Assembly: GCA_028583685.1 (NCBI GenBank)
Contig: JAMXIF010001253.1
Span: 76,020,819-76,084,818 of the forward strand
Origin: Petaurus breviceps papuanus
Lineage: Eukaryota; Chordata; Mammalia; Diprotodontia; Petauridae
Length of the DNA: 64,000 nucleotides
Reading direction: 5' to 3'
Part shown: one piece after another, positions 44,722 through 55,545 of the stretch
Numbering within the stretch: position 1 is the stretch's first letter
Layout of the letters: every line of letters begins with the position of its first letter
Position numbers and translations under genes: made by a program
The notes under the pieces: model-generated
What the model was told of the DNA's origin: nothing
The model's input: only the letters and a program-made list of their open reading frames with translations
Databases searched by the model: none

Positions 44722-45625
44722 TTCCTTAACCAGTTAAGTGCAGACCGTAGTACCTTGCTGAGAGGTAAGTGCTAAATTTGTTAGATTTAATATTTTTGAA
44801 TATGTAGTTAAGGTCTAAAAAGATTAAGCCTCTTGACTTGGACGTGAAAAATGCTGTGCCTTGTAAACTTAAGTCTATGCATTTTTAGCAAGAGGCACAA
44901 AACAAGTGGATACAATTTAATGAGGAAAATTGCGATATGCCAGGTAGAAACCTTTCTGTCTTCCATTTATGAGCCATTCAGACAGATTAGCTTTCAATTA
45001 CTTTTAAGATTTAGGGAGTTTAAACAAATGCATAATTAGCAATAAGGTGTTAGGTAGTCAATCCAAGGTGGGATCACAGACCGAAGCTCATTGTGCTCAA
45101 GATGAATGTTTCACTTGGTATATTATGATTTCTGGTGATGCTTTGGGGGAAAAACAATCCTCATTGAATGTTCTAGTAAAGTGGAGAATGAATACACACA
45201 CATAGCAGATTTGTAAGTAAATTTGCTCTGTGTGCAGAGAAGATGCAAATTTACCCTGGTAGGGAAAGTTCCCCAGCCAGGAGCTCCTTTTCCTGATGAA
45301 ATCACAGTTTCGGTTAAAAAAACAAACAAACAAAAAACCGCGACTATTTATTTATACACATAAATGTTGTTTCCCTAAGAGCTTCTCCAGGGCAAGACTC
45401 TGTAACCTGAACAGCAAGCACAGTGCCTGGGCACATGGGCACTTAGAGGCTTTTCAGTTGCTTATCAATGAAAATAGTGCCAAAAATCTAAGCAGTAGAA
45501 AACTTCAATAGAAAATGGGAGAAAAATTTAGATAAATTTCTATTTTGTTTGGTGTTCTTCAGAACACTTGATACTTTTGTTTTTGAAGTATACTAGAAAC
45601 AGACCTGTGCTGAGAGTTAAACCTA
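44722..45625. other. Unassigned, mostly single-copy
   Basis: No recognised repeat or exon. Overlapping minus-strand frames at 45097-45333 show no motif. Confidence 0.4.
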
Positions 45626-45629
45626 TCTA

Positions 45630-45775
45630 TAATACTAAGTAAATAGCTATGAGACCTTAATTTAAGCAAATCACTTTGCATCCACACCTCACTTTCCTCA
45701 TTTATAAAAAGTGGGGGTTGGATTAGATGATCTCTGAAGTCTCTTTCATACTTAACTTTATATGATTTTTATTTT
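45630..45775 (+). mobile_element. MIR SINE
   Basis: agctatgagaccttaattta, ttcctcatttataaaaagtg, gggttggattagatgatctc. Confidence 0.65.
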
Positions 45776-45829
45776 CATGTCTATGTGGCTTTAAGTGTAA
45801 TTGATTTTAAGAAAATGTTTTTTTTTCCT

Positions 45830-45887
45830 TAGCCAATGCCTCACACACAGTAGGTGCTTAATAAATATTGACTGAATTGACTTGATT
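45830..45887 (+). mobile_element. L2 3' tail
   Basis: tgcctcacacacagtagg, tgcttaataaatattgactg. Confidence 0.75.
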
Positions 45888-46224
45888 TAAAAATTCTGTA
45901 CACATAAAAATCAGAGGGTTATCTCTTTGCAAAATGATTTGCCCAAAATTTCCTTTGACTAGCCAGCTCTGATAGTTTGTAATTCTCTTTAGTGTGCAAA
46001 AATTTTATTTGTATATAACCTTTCCAATCAGGTCTAGTGTCTGAAGTGTCACACCTAAGTGTCACAATCATGCCAACCTGTATATAATTAATAGAATTTG
46101 ATGAAGCAGAGAGATGAAACAACTCCTAGCTTCATAATTTGTATAAACTGTGTAATACTATCTGTGACAACCGTCATGTAAATAATTTGTTATTTGTGTC
46201 TAAATAGTAAGCCTCATTAATTAG

Positions 46225-46415
46225 TTAATCATTGAGCATTTATGAAAAACCAACTTTATTACAGGCGTTGTGCTAAGCTCTGTACATACAAATACAAAAA
46301 ATGAAACAATGCTTTAAACTCAAGGAATGGAGACCACAGCTAGTTACCTTTGACTTTTCCTGAAGTCCTAATATAGTGTTCTGTGAATAATATTTAATAA
46401 ATACTTATTGAATGA
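46225..46415. mobile_element. Two L2 tails in opposite orientation
   Basis: Antisense at 46225-46335 (gttgtgctaagctctgtac, aactcaaggaatgg). Sense at 46365-46415 (aatatttaataaatactta, ttgaatgaa). Confidence 0.6.
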
Positions 46416-47430
46416 AAAAATAAATCATTTTGCCTCCCTAATTACTGGTGCTCTTAAAATTATTGATGTAATAGTGAATGATAATTCTCCTAAAATAGTC
46501 CAAAGTCTTTAGCATCTGTTTAGTATCATTTTTAGCAGAAATATTAAAAAATTCATATATCCTTGTATTCAGGGCACTGAAATAATGAGGGATAAGTATT
46601 AGATATTCATTTAGTTGGGTTGTTTGTGACATTCTGCCTTCAGAGTATTTGTGGTATAGTTCTCTGATCTAACAGTGCCAAAAATTGTTTCATTGAGTAT
46701 GGCTGCTAAGGCCTGAGGTGGTTTAATTGGAAACCAATTGGAAGAATGAGTTGAGGGAAAATGAGGCACAATCAAGGAAAAACAATTGAGTTGAATAATG
46801 TCTCAGGCTTCTTTGATGACTCTTAAATTCAGTTCTCCCTTTAAAATGAACTGTTGGGTAATAAGAAAAAGCATTTGCAGAAAAGGCTATGACAGGGAAT
46901 TATTTGGACTGATACTTGTGTCTGACCTAATTATCTAGGGTCCTTTAGGGAAGTCAGGAATTTCACATGGTCCCACATTACTATTGTTCACTGGTCATAG
47001 TCAAAGAAATTTTTGCTCGACTGACATTTGAAATGAGATGACAATTCCAAAGTGCTGTGGGCAGATTCCACCTTTTTGTGAGCTTGTCTTGCTCGGAAGG
47101 GTTGGTGCTTTCTTGGCTATGTCTCTAGCATGAATACTGGGAGGATGTTAACCACACCCAGCTAATTTTGCTTGTGTGGCCCATCTGTTCTTCAGGCTAA
47201 AGCACAAACCTCATCACCTCTCTGCCTGTCTCAGTGTGCTTTGATAAAGGGAGGATATCTTTTTCAATACCCCATTCTGTGCTGAACAGCTCCACCAGGG
47301 GAGATGAGGGGACAGTAACAACAACAAAAGGAAATAATATACTGTTCACAGAATTAATAATACAAATAAAGATTCATTATATTCTCACATGAAAAAGACA
47401 ACATTTATAGATCATTTAAAAAGTAGTGTG
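46416..47430. other. Unassigned, mostly single-copy
   Basis: About 1 kb without recognised repeats or exon-like frames. Confidence 0.4.
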
Positions 47431-47431
47431 T

Positions 47432-47865
47432 GAGTGTTGTGTTTGTTTTTTGTTTTCAAAGAGGCCCATGGCATCAGGGAGATGATGACATGACTTGCAG
47501 TTGACTTTGATTTGAGTGAGGGAGAGCTGGGCAAGGTCACCAGCCTCCCTTTCTCCTTCAGAGCCATCTGGGTCCAGTGGCCTGATATTCGTCAGAATGA
47601 CTGAAGATGGCACAGGATGCAGTGGAGACCCTGGCCCCTTTAGACTAAGGCCTTTTCAGGTTCTTACCCATTCAGTGAATTGACCTCTTTAAGAAGTGAG
47701 TCAAGTGATGACCTCTTCAATTAAAAAAAAATCAAACTTGGAGGGGAAGACCCTCGGGGTTGCTGGTCAAAACAGAAACAGTTACTGTTGACATTAACTC
47801 TGAGACAGGAGGGCCCAAAATATAACCATTATTGGACCACAGTAGGTCCCTACCCAAGCAGTGAG
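47432..47865 (+). mobile_element. Marsupial SINE of a second (RTE-linked) family
   Basis: ttttcaaagaggcccatggc, atcagggagatgatgacatg, gggcaaggtcaccagcctcc, agagccatctgggtccagtg, gactgaagatggcacagg, acccattcagtgaattgac. It matches a SINE common in opossum and other marsupials. The right end is uncertain; the last about 120 bases may be neighbouring sequence. Confidence 0.65.
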
Positions 47866-47869
47866 TGTA

Positions 47870-48078
47870 GAAAATCATGAATCTGGCTCTTGTAAATGAC
47901 CAGCGATATGACCTTGGGCAAATCCTGTCTCCTATCTGCTGAGCCTTAGTTTCTTCATATGTAAAATGAAAATAATAATGCACTACTTATGTGACAGGGC
48001 TTCTGTGAGGATCAAATCAGATATTGAAATTCTTATATAATAAAGTGCTATATAAATGTAAAGTGTTATTATAAATAA
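47870..48078 (+). mobile_element. MIR SINE
   Basis: gatatgaccttgggcaaat, gccttagtttcttcatatg, tataaagtgctatataaatg family tail (48035-48070). Confidence 0.75.
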
Positions 48079-48084
48079 TTAAAC

Positions 48085-48400
48085 CAAATAAGCGAATGAG
48101 CAAGTTGGAACAAAATAATCACCTGACATGGGGAGGTAAGCATTGAACCAGGCTTTAAAGGAAGAAGGTGCATAGAGGAGAATGGGGGAGCATATGTAAA
48201 GCTATTGTGATAGAAATGTGCTTCACCTAACCACAGATATACTTGGCTGATGTCAAGGTTACTATAGGGAGGAAATTGGAAATGAATGAAAAAACATTTA
48301 TTATACAAAGCACTATGCTAAGCATTTGGGGGTACAAATTGAAAAACATGAGAGTCTCAAGGCTCTCCTGTACTAATTGGAGGAATATGACCTATATGAG
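48085..48400 (-). mobile_element. L2 LINE 3' parts
   Basis: Antisense: aagcattgaaccaggcttt (48135-48160), then a tail copy at 48283-48370 (acatttattatacaaagc, actatgctaagcatttgg). Confidence 0.55.
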
Positions 48401-48404
48401 ATTA

Positions 48405-48970
48405 CAGCTGTAGATAAGATGGAAAGGCCCCAAGCTCCTTCGGGTACAGTGGTAAAGGTGGTGGTAGAGCAGCTTGTTTAATGTCATTTCCACTGATAAA
48501 ACCATATGTGTTTCTGATGTTGAACCATTTGATAATGCCAAGGACTTGCTTGCTAAATTTTCCAGGTCTTCAGTAGCTATGTCTGCTGGGTTGGCAGGGC
48601 CTGCAGAAGCAGTTGTTGGCTCACATCATCAAATGAAGTTCATATGTTCAGGAAACATTTATTTAGTACATACCCTCTTCATGAAAGTTACAGTAAGCCA
48701 ACCTTGCAGATGGGTTTTCCTTCTGGTCCATCATCACCTTCCCTTCTTGGGTTTCCTAACGGTACAGCATATGGTGGGAGTGAGCGTTGGTAGTTTGGAG
48801 AAATCCAGAACTACTATCTCTGTGGCTCATGTTACTAATTAACTAAGAGTGTTACTGCTTGATGTTTTGCCTTGGCTTAATTTTATCATTGTTCAGCTGA
48901 AGTGGAAATGCTTTAGGTAGAATCAAACTAGAAAAATAGGTCCCAAAAAGTCACAGAAGAAGACAGTATC
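48405..48970. other. Unassigned, with a 122-codon open frame
   Basis: The plus-strand frame 48474-48842 is the longest outside a repeat on this strand. The first 60 residues (for example DVEPFDNAKDLLAKF, AMSAGLAGPAEAVVG) look less random than the rest. No family was recognised and no convincing splice sites flank it. A piece like aggaaacatttatttag at 48651 may be an L2 tail, which would cut the frame. Most likely chance or an old gene-copy fragment. Confidence 0.2.
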
Positions 48971-48974
48971 AATC

Positions 48975-49265
48975 TCTAATCAATAAACATTATTAAGCAA
49001 GCATCTTCTATGTGCCAGGTACTGTGCTAAGAACTTGGGTACAAAAAGTAGGTACACAATAGTACCTACCCTCAAGGAACTTAAAATCAAATGGGGGTGA
49101 TCACATGCAAACTAACATATACAAAGCAAGCTATAGACAAAATAAATAGGAAATAATTAACAGAGAGAAGGTACTGGAATTAAGAGGGGTTGGGGAAGGC
49201 TGCTTGTAGAAAATGGGATTTTGGTTGGGACTTAAAACCCGGGAGGTCAGTAGGACCTGATGAGA
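48975..49265 (-). mobile_element. L2 LINE 3' part
   Basis: Antisense, well kept: cattattaagcaagcatctt, gccaggtactgtgctaag, cctcaaggaacttaaaatc, aaggtactggaattaagagg, gattttggttgggactt. Confidence 0.85.
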
Positions 49266-49269
49266 GGGT

Positions 49270-49680
49270 GCGCGTGTGCATGTTTCCATATAACTTATGT
49301 CTCAGTCTCTTATTTCTTTTTAAATGTATTGCCCCAAATGCAGTAGTTTCATCTTCTGTATTTGACGCATGCCTTCCTTACAATCTCTTTCCTCCACTTA
49401 TACAAAGCTTTTATAAGATTCCCCTTTGAATCAGACCTACAGCTGAGAAACTGTTTGGATAACTTGCTGGTTTTACCTAAACGTTGTGGGAAATCCTTTG
49501 TTTCCCTTGCTTAACAAAGCAAAGTTAGTCATGTCTTATTTTCCAAATCCCTGTTTTCATGACCTCTCTTCAGCTATGTGCTGTTTGGAGAGGCCCTTGG
49601 CCTCTGACTTATTGTTGAGCTTATAGTAAAATCGTCCAACTCTTCAGGGCCTTGTTCTTCTATTAATTGTAATACATGGA
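49270..49680. other. Unassigned
   Basis: No features recognised; a MIR 3' scrap may follow at 49680-49735. Confidence 0.4.
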
Positions 49681-49754
49681 AACCCCTCATTCCTCTAAGA
49701 TATTTTCTAGCTCTAAATCGATAAGCCCGTGATTCTCCATAATCTTGTATCCAT

Positions 49755-50320
49755 CCCCTTTTCTGTACTCATACCACAACCATCATGATTTATTCCCTTA
49801 TCACTTCTAACCTGGACTATTGCTGCAGCCTCCTTGGTCTCCTGGTGTCCAGTCTCTGCCCTCTCTAATTCATCCTTCATACAGATGCCAAAGGTCTGAC
49901 CATGTCAGTCCCTGCACAAGAAGCTTCAGAGAGACCCCCAAATGTTTCCAGACTAAAATATAAACTCCTCTATGTTTAGCATTAAAGGTTCTTCCCCATT
50001 TGTTTCCAGCCTCTTTTCCCAGGATGATTAGAGTTTACTCCTCCCCTTTGCACACCCTACATTACATCTAAATTTTTCTCCTTGCTCTTCCCTGGACACA
50101 GCTTCCCATCTCCTACTTCCGTGTCTTTGCATGGGTTGTTCCTATTCCTGACATGCACTGCCACCTTATCCCTCTTACTTCATTCCCAACTCTACTCAAG
50201 TTTCCTGTATTTATTTAAGATGTGTGAATGTGTTGTGTCCCACCAGTGGGATGGACGATCCTAGATATCAGTGACTGTCTCACATTTGTCTTTGTCTATC
50301 TAGCTCATTACCTGGTACAT
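49755..50320 (+). mobile_element. L2 LINE 3' part
   Basis: ctaacctggactattgctgc, ggtctgaccatgtcagtcc, aaactcctctatgtttagc, tttgcatgggttgttcctat, ctcattacctggtacatagg. Confidence 0.8.
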
Positions 50321-50384
50321 AGGAATAGGGGTAGAGACTAGGCCTGTGATTTTTTTTAAATAATAGAATAATAAGAATAACAAT

Positions 50385-50620
50385 AATAGTATTTATATAG
50401 TGCTTTAAAGTTTGCAAATATCTCATTTTATCCCCCAACCCTGGGAGGTTAGGTATTGTTTTATTGCTATCTCTGTTTTACAGATGAGGAAATTGAGGTG
50501 AACAGTGGTAAAGTCATTGACTCAAGGTCACACAACTAGTAAATGTCTAAGGGCAGATTTGAACCCAAACCTCCCTGACTCCAAGTTCTACAGTCTGTCT
50601 CCCTTAACACTTAACTGCTT
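50385..50620 (-). mobile_element. MIR SINE, near full length
   Basis: Antisense: agtatttatatagtgcttta, accctgggaggttaggtat, ttttacagatgaggaaattg, caaggtcacacaactagtaa. Confidence 0.8.
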
Positions 50621-50682
50621 TGGTGAACAAATTCTATCTACTGATGCAGGTTGACACCTTCTTTGCAGCTTGGACTCTTAGC

Positions 50683-50750
50683 TGCCTAGAGCACTGAGAA
50701 GGTCACGTAGTCATGGTGTGTCAGAATTAGGGCTTGAACCCAGGCCTTGC
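50683..50750 (-). mobile_element. MIR head fragment
   Basis: gaaggtcacgtagtcatgg, gggcttgaacccaggcc. Confidence 0.5.
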
Positions 50751-50754
50751 TGAA

Positions 50755-51218
50755 TGACACAAAATAGTAGGAGCCTAAAAAAACTTTTTGATCAGACCAG
50801 TCTTACCCACATGGGTTATTGGGAAGGATAATGACTTCAAAATAAACTGCTATGCAAATGATGCTACCATGTGGAATTTGTGTCTATTCTAGAAGTAGAG
50901 TTGGAGAGACTAGTGACCAAAACCCATGATCGTATGCATTGAAAGCAGTCTTGATATGGGAAAAGATTTATTTAGATACTTTTTTTCTGTTTTTCTTTTA
51001 GAGGTTTTTGAAATCATTAAGTGGTAAGGATATATAGCCCGTTTTGCCTTTTTTTGAGTATCACTATACCTTTTTGGTTCCCTTCACTGGGATTTAGTAA
51101 CAATGAGTTAATAAAATGATGTTGGCGTCTTTGGTCTCCAACAGTGCTTTTGGTTGAGTAAATCACATGCTTTTTATCAGTGAAGGAGGAGGACTAGAAA
51201 ACAATCGAGTGTTTTGTG
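50755..51218. other. Unassigned
   Basis: No features recognised. Confidence 0.4.
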
Positions 51219-51219
51219 A

Positions 51220-51390
51220 TATAGTGGAAAGAACACTGGATTTGGAGTCAGAGGACCTGGAATTTAAATCTTCAGTCTGCTCTTCCTATCCATGTGGCCT
51301 TGAGCTAGAAGTTGTTTCAACTTTCTGAGCCCAAGTTTTCTATAAAATGAGGGGTTGGTGGCTTAATTGAGTCACTCCCAATCTTGTCAA
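51220..51390 (+). mobile_element. MIR SINE
   Basis: tagtggaaagaacactgga, tttggagtcagaggacctgg, tgtggccttgagctagaag. Confidence 0.75.
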
Positions 51391-52090
51391 GCATGGGGTC
51401 TCCCATTCCTCTATTTGTAACATAAAATGATTAGGTAGATATCCATGATAGTTGTGCTTTTAGTTCCTGTTCATTGAGAAAACACATAATGACAAAAAGC
51501 TATTATGAATTTTTGCCTTATTAATCACAATAGCATGTATACAAATTTGAAAAGTAGTAATGCACATATGTGTGAACGAGTTTATAGGAATGATGTTTAT
51601 TCTGCTTGAATCACTGTGTGTTTTAGTAGTTCTAGAAAAGATTAAAATGACAGTACTTGGTGCACTTTATTGATTCAGGGACCCCTTGGATTAGCCAAGA
51701 GAGTTGAACCAATGGATTAAGCAGTCTCTAAGGTGAGCTCCAAATTTGTGGTTCTATTATACCTTTCCCCTTAACCTAACTTTTAAACCTCATGTCTTGC
51801 TTCTTGGTTTCACTGAGGCTCTTCTGCCCACATGCCCCTGAAGATTCCACATTAATTCTTGGTGTCACACTGAAGATCAGGAAAGACAGAGCACTGGGAA
51901 TGAGAGAGGCAGTAGTAAGGATCTGTGAAGTTACTGAAGGCCTCTGCACCAAAACTGGCCAAGAATTTAGGGTGGAGAAACCGGAAAACCAGCATAAGAA
52001 ATCAGCAATGAGACATCCTAAACAGGACTGATATTGAAGCAACCCGTTGACCCAGCCAGAAACTTCTTAAATATTTTTGGTTTGGACAGA
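51391..52090. other. Unassigned
   Basis: Open frames on both strands at 51776-52042 (88 and 79 codons) overlap fully. They carry no motif and are treated as chance. Confidence 0.4.
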
Positions 52091-52094
52091 CACT

Positions 52095-52320
52095 AGTAAT
52101 AATGATTCACAATTTGAAATTTATTAAGTACTTTTCTAAAAACAGTCCTATGAGGTAGGTAAGGCAGGTCTTCTTATTCCCATTTTGCTGTTAAGGAAAC
52201 TGAGTCTCATGAGGTGAAATGACAGCTTGACTAAATAGATAGTAAATGTCAGAGGTAGGATTTGTGCTCAGGTCTTACTGACTCCAAATAAAATAGATTC
52301 TATCTACTATACCATGAATT
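52095..52320 (-). mobile_element. MIR SINE
   Basis: Antisense: gtcctatgaggtaggtaagg, tgctgttaaggaaactgag, tagtaaatgtcagaggtagg. Confidence 0.7.
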
Positions 52321-52484
52321 TAGAGTTTCTAAATTTAGAATTGAGCGCTAGAATTTAGCAATCCTAGGCTGAGGTGGGATTATCAGATGCTAACTTTTTT
52401 GTTGATAAGGAATGGAAGGATGGATGGAACATGGACATGAGGAAGAAGTTTTGAGGCTTAATAAATCAGGTCAGCCCCCATTTA

Positions 52485-52945
52485 AAAATTAAAAAATTGG
52501 AGTCTTTCATTTTAAGTCCCCTCCCCTTTCCTTGCCCAACTCTACATATCTTGTAAGATTTAAAAAAGAGGAAAAATGGCAATTCAACAAAACCAACCAA
52601 CGCATTGATTATATCGAATAACATAACACCTTTCCTTATTCTTTCACTTCTGCAGTGAAGAGAGGGAGCTATAGTTTCTCAAAACCCTTCTCTGGGTGTA
52701 ATCTTGGTCTCCATAATTACACAGCATTTAGTTTCCTTTTGTGGTTCTTTCTCTTTAAGTCATAGTCCTTGTTCTGCTTACTTTACTCTATTATAAAATC
52801 TTATAGGTTTTCCCATGTTTATCTAATTTCTTGATAGTTGTTATTTTTATGTCATGGTGATATTTGATTATGGTTATGTACCATAATTTATTTAGCCATT
52901 ACCTCATCAGTGAGTTGTATAACCTTTATAGTGGTCCTGTAAAAG
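52485..52945 (-). mobile_element. L1 LINE 3' region
   Basis: Antisense: aattcaacaaaaccaacc, aacgcattgattatatcg, aattacacagcatttagtt, cttgttctgcttactttac, tataggttttcccatg, tatttagccattacctc. Confidence 0.7.
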
Positions 52946-52959
52946 CAGTCACAATAACT

Positions 52960-53210
52960 AGAATCATTATAACATAGCTGACATTTATAGAACAGCTTAA
53001 ATTTTATAAAACTCTTGATATACATTATCATGTTTGAGCTCTGTGACAACTCTCATGAGGTACATAGTGAAAATATCATTTGTCTCGATTTCACAGATGA
53101 GAAAACTGGGGTTCAGAGAAGTTGACTTGCTCAGTGTTACACAGCTAGTCAGTAGCAGAACCAAACACACTCTTAGGCCTTCTGATACCCCATCCAGTAT
53201 TCCTGCATCT
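52960..53210 (-). mobile_element. MIR SINE
   Basis: Antisense: gctgacatttatagaacagc, tctcatgaggtacatagtg, ttcacagatgagaaaactgg, ttacacagctagtcagtagc. Confidence 0.7.
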
Positions 53211-53227
53211 TAATCACAGCAAAGAGT

Positions 53228-53380
53228 CTTAGAATTTTAGATGTAATCTAGTGTTAAACCCCCACCTGCTGCCCCCTTCCTCCATTTATAGATAAGGAAA
53301 CTGAGGCCCATAGTTTAAAATATATCCTGGACAGAGATCTTTTTACTTCCTGTCCAGTCTTGTCACTACACCAGTCTCTC
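53228..53380 (-). mobile_element. MIR SINE
   Basis: Antisense: cttagaattttagatgtaat, ttatagataaggaaactgag, cttgtcactacaccag. Confidence 0.6.
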
Positions 53381-53514
53381 CTGTCTTTTGCTAATATGGT
53401 ATCTCATGGAAGGGGAGACATTGGTTTTGGTTAGAAATGGGCCCTACCTAAATTAGTTTTTGCTTGGGGCCATATTTTGGTATGAATCTGGGGCACTTGT
53501 GAAGGAAGGGAGGA

Positions 53515-53745
53515 AATATGATATAGTGGAAAGAATTTTGGACTTAGAGCCCAGAAGTGATATGGGTTACTGAATAGCTGTACAACTAGTAGGCAATTCA
53601 CATTTTCTGATGCTTTTTTTTGTCCTATATAAAATTGGGTTAATGATAGCCATCTCATTAGATTGTTATGAAGATAAAATGAGTTGATGTTAGTAGTGTG
53701 GTTTGTTTGCTTTAAAGCACTATTTGAATGCCAGCTATTTTAATT
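53515..53745 (+). mobile_element. MIR SINE
   Basis: gatatagtggaaagaatttt, ccatctcattagattgtta, tgaagataaaatgagttgat, aagcactatttgaatgccag. Confidence 0.7.
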
Positions 53746-53807
53746 ATGGGAGATTAATGATAATATCACTCTTTAACCTGGAAAAGAAAAGGTTGTTCTT
53801 TATTAAT

Positions 53808-54005
53808 ACTTAGTGCAGTGGATTCAATACTGGCTCTAACATTAGAGGACCTAGGTTCAAACCCCACTTCTGGTGCTGCTCCCTGTGTGATCATGGATGA
53901 CTTGCTTAACTTCTCTGGGCCTCAGTTTCCTCATCTGTAAAACAAAGGAGTTGGAGTAGGTGGCCTCTAATGTTCCTTACAGCTCTAGATCTGTGATCTG
54001 ACAAC
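53808..54005 (+). mobile_element. MIR SINE
   Basis: cctaggttcaaaccccactt, cttctctgggcctcagtttc, ctcatctgtaaaacaaagg, gctctagatctgtgatctg. Confidence 0.8.
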
Positions 54006-54044
54006 CTATATGATCCTGAGTACAGGATTCGATCAGTGCAGGGA

Positions 54045-54880
54045 AATCCCTCCACTGACTCAGGTCACAAGTCTTCTCATCCTAATATAATTGTTTAAAT
54101 TCTTCCATAGACCCTTCTTAGAGGATCTGCTCAATGCACTGAAAGCCTTCCATTTGTAGACTCAGATGTCCATCAGTTATCTCTCATTCTTAGTATGTGA
54201 CCCACCCACATCTTTTTCTGGTCAGTCATGTATTTATGATGGTTTTTATGACTCCTACATAACTTACTATTGGTGACATATTATAGCCCACTTATTCCCT
54301 TCATGTGATTTTCCTCTTGTCCTATGGTCTAATTGCCTTTTTCTGTGATGAGTTCTTCAGAGATCATGGTATTCCATAACTACAGCATTGATATTAGAGA
54401 TGGGCCACTGTGCACAACAGCATTTTGAGAGCAGTGGAAGCACTGTATAGTTGCCTAGATGTGAACCATTCACATGTACAACGATCCTACTCAGCTTCTG
54501 GTTCAACTCATTGTCCATCTGCCCGGGATATACATATTGATATACTAATTTGATGAGTTGTCTATCCAGCTGCATATAATAGCCTGGTAATGTTTGGTTT
54601 TCTATCTACTTTGTTTTCTAACATGGATTGTTAGGCTAATTTCTTTCACATGCTGTGGATTTCACTGAGGAGGGTTTGTAGTATTCTGGAGCTTGATGCA
54701 ATTAGTACAATGCCATCTGTGATTAGGGAAGCCTTTTGCTTGGAGCTTTTGCAGAACATCTTCCAGGACACTGGTGAATATGAATACTCTAGGTTAAAAA
54801 TAGAATCTTTACCAACTCACTTGATGGCAAGACTCAGTGGATTGTTGACTAACATTTTCATTGTAGTTAGATCTGTTATA
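54045..54880 (-). mobile_element. RTE (BovB-clade) LINE, reverse-transcriptase region
   Basis: On the minus strand the translation carries RTE reverse-transcriptase-like pieces in order: DGIVLIASSSRILQ (the catalytic aspartate region, ADDIVLIA in living RTEs), then YQYVYPGQMDNELNQKLSR and LGNYTVLPLLSKC. It is 5'- and 3'-truncated with a decayed frame. RTE elements are the likely source of the machinery that moves MAR1 SINEs, whose tails share RTE 3' sequence. Confidence 0.7.
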
Positions 54881-54894
54881 GAACCTTGTTTGAT

Positions 54895-55012
54895 TTTTAC
54901 TCACTCTCAATTTTCTCATCTACAGAAATGGGAGTAAGTAATAGTTGCACTAAAATACATCACAGGACTTATATGTAAATAGCTTTGTAAATCTAAGTGT
55001 TATATAAATGTC
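54895..55012 (+). mobile_element. MIR SINE, 3' half
   Basis: tttctcatctacagaaatgg, agctttgtaaatctaagtg, ttatataaatgtctcctat. Confidence 0.55.
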
Positions 55013-55324
55013 TCCTATACTATGATAATTCTAGTTATTGTTAACTAATTTCTATGGGAGGTACTGTGTCACGGCTTGGCATAGGGAGATACCTCGTTTA
55101 AGGAAGGACAAGTGAAGTACCTCCTTAAAATCAGTAAATAGCCAGCACCGCTGGGTCTTAATGGAATTCATACATTTTGTCATATGGCCAATTTCATTAA
55201 TATATAGGATGAGTTTATAAAGGCTGGCTGACCTATGTTGTTTCGTCTTTACTGAGAGATAAGCTTTGTGCTCCATTCTAGGTCTAAATCTATGATTTTA
55301 TGACCTTATGAATGTGAGTTTAAA

Positions 55325-55545
55325 TTATAACATAAGGGATTCAGATTAAGCACAAGGAAGTATTGATGTAGCATAGGAGTTGGTAAAAACTGGAGTGGGT
55401 TCTTAAGGATGATAATGAAATCACTTTCTCTAAATGTCTTCAAAAGCAAGCTAGAATTCTCATCTGCCTAGTGTAATTTGGGTGTAGTCATTCCTGAAAG
55501 CAAAGAGATGGACTAAATAACTATTCAAGGTCCCTTTCTGGCCCA
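55325..55545 (+). mobile_element. L3/CR1 LINE 3' part
   Basis: aaatgtcttcaaaagcaagc, gagatggactaaataactat, tcaaggtccctttctggcc. Confidence 0.5.

Noticed and set aside
54357-54575. 72-codon minus-strand frame as a possible host gene
   Set aside because: The peptide matches RTE reverse-transcriptase downstream sequence, so it is a LINE remnant.
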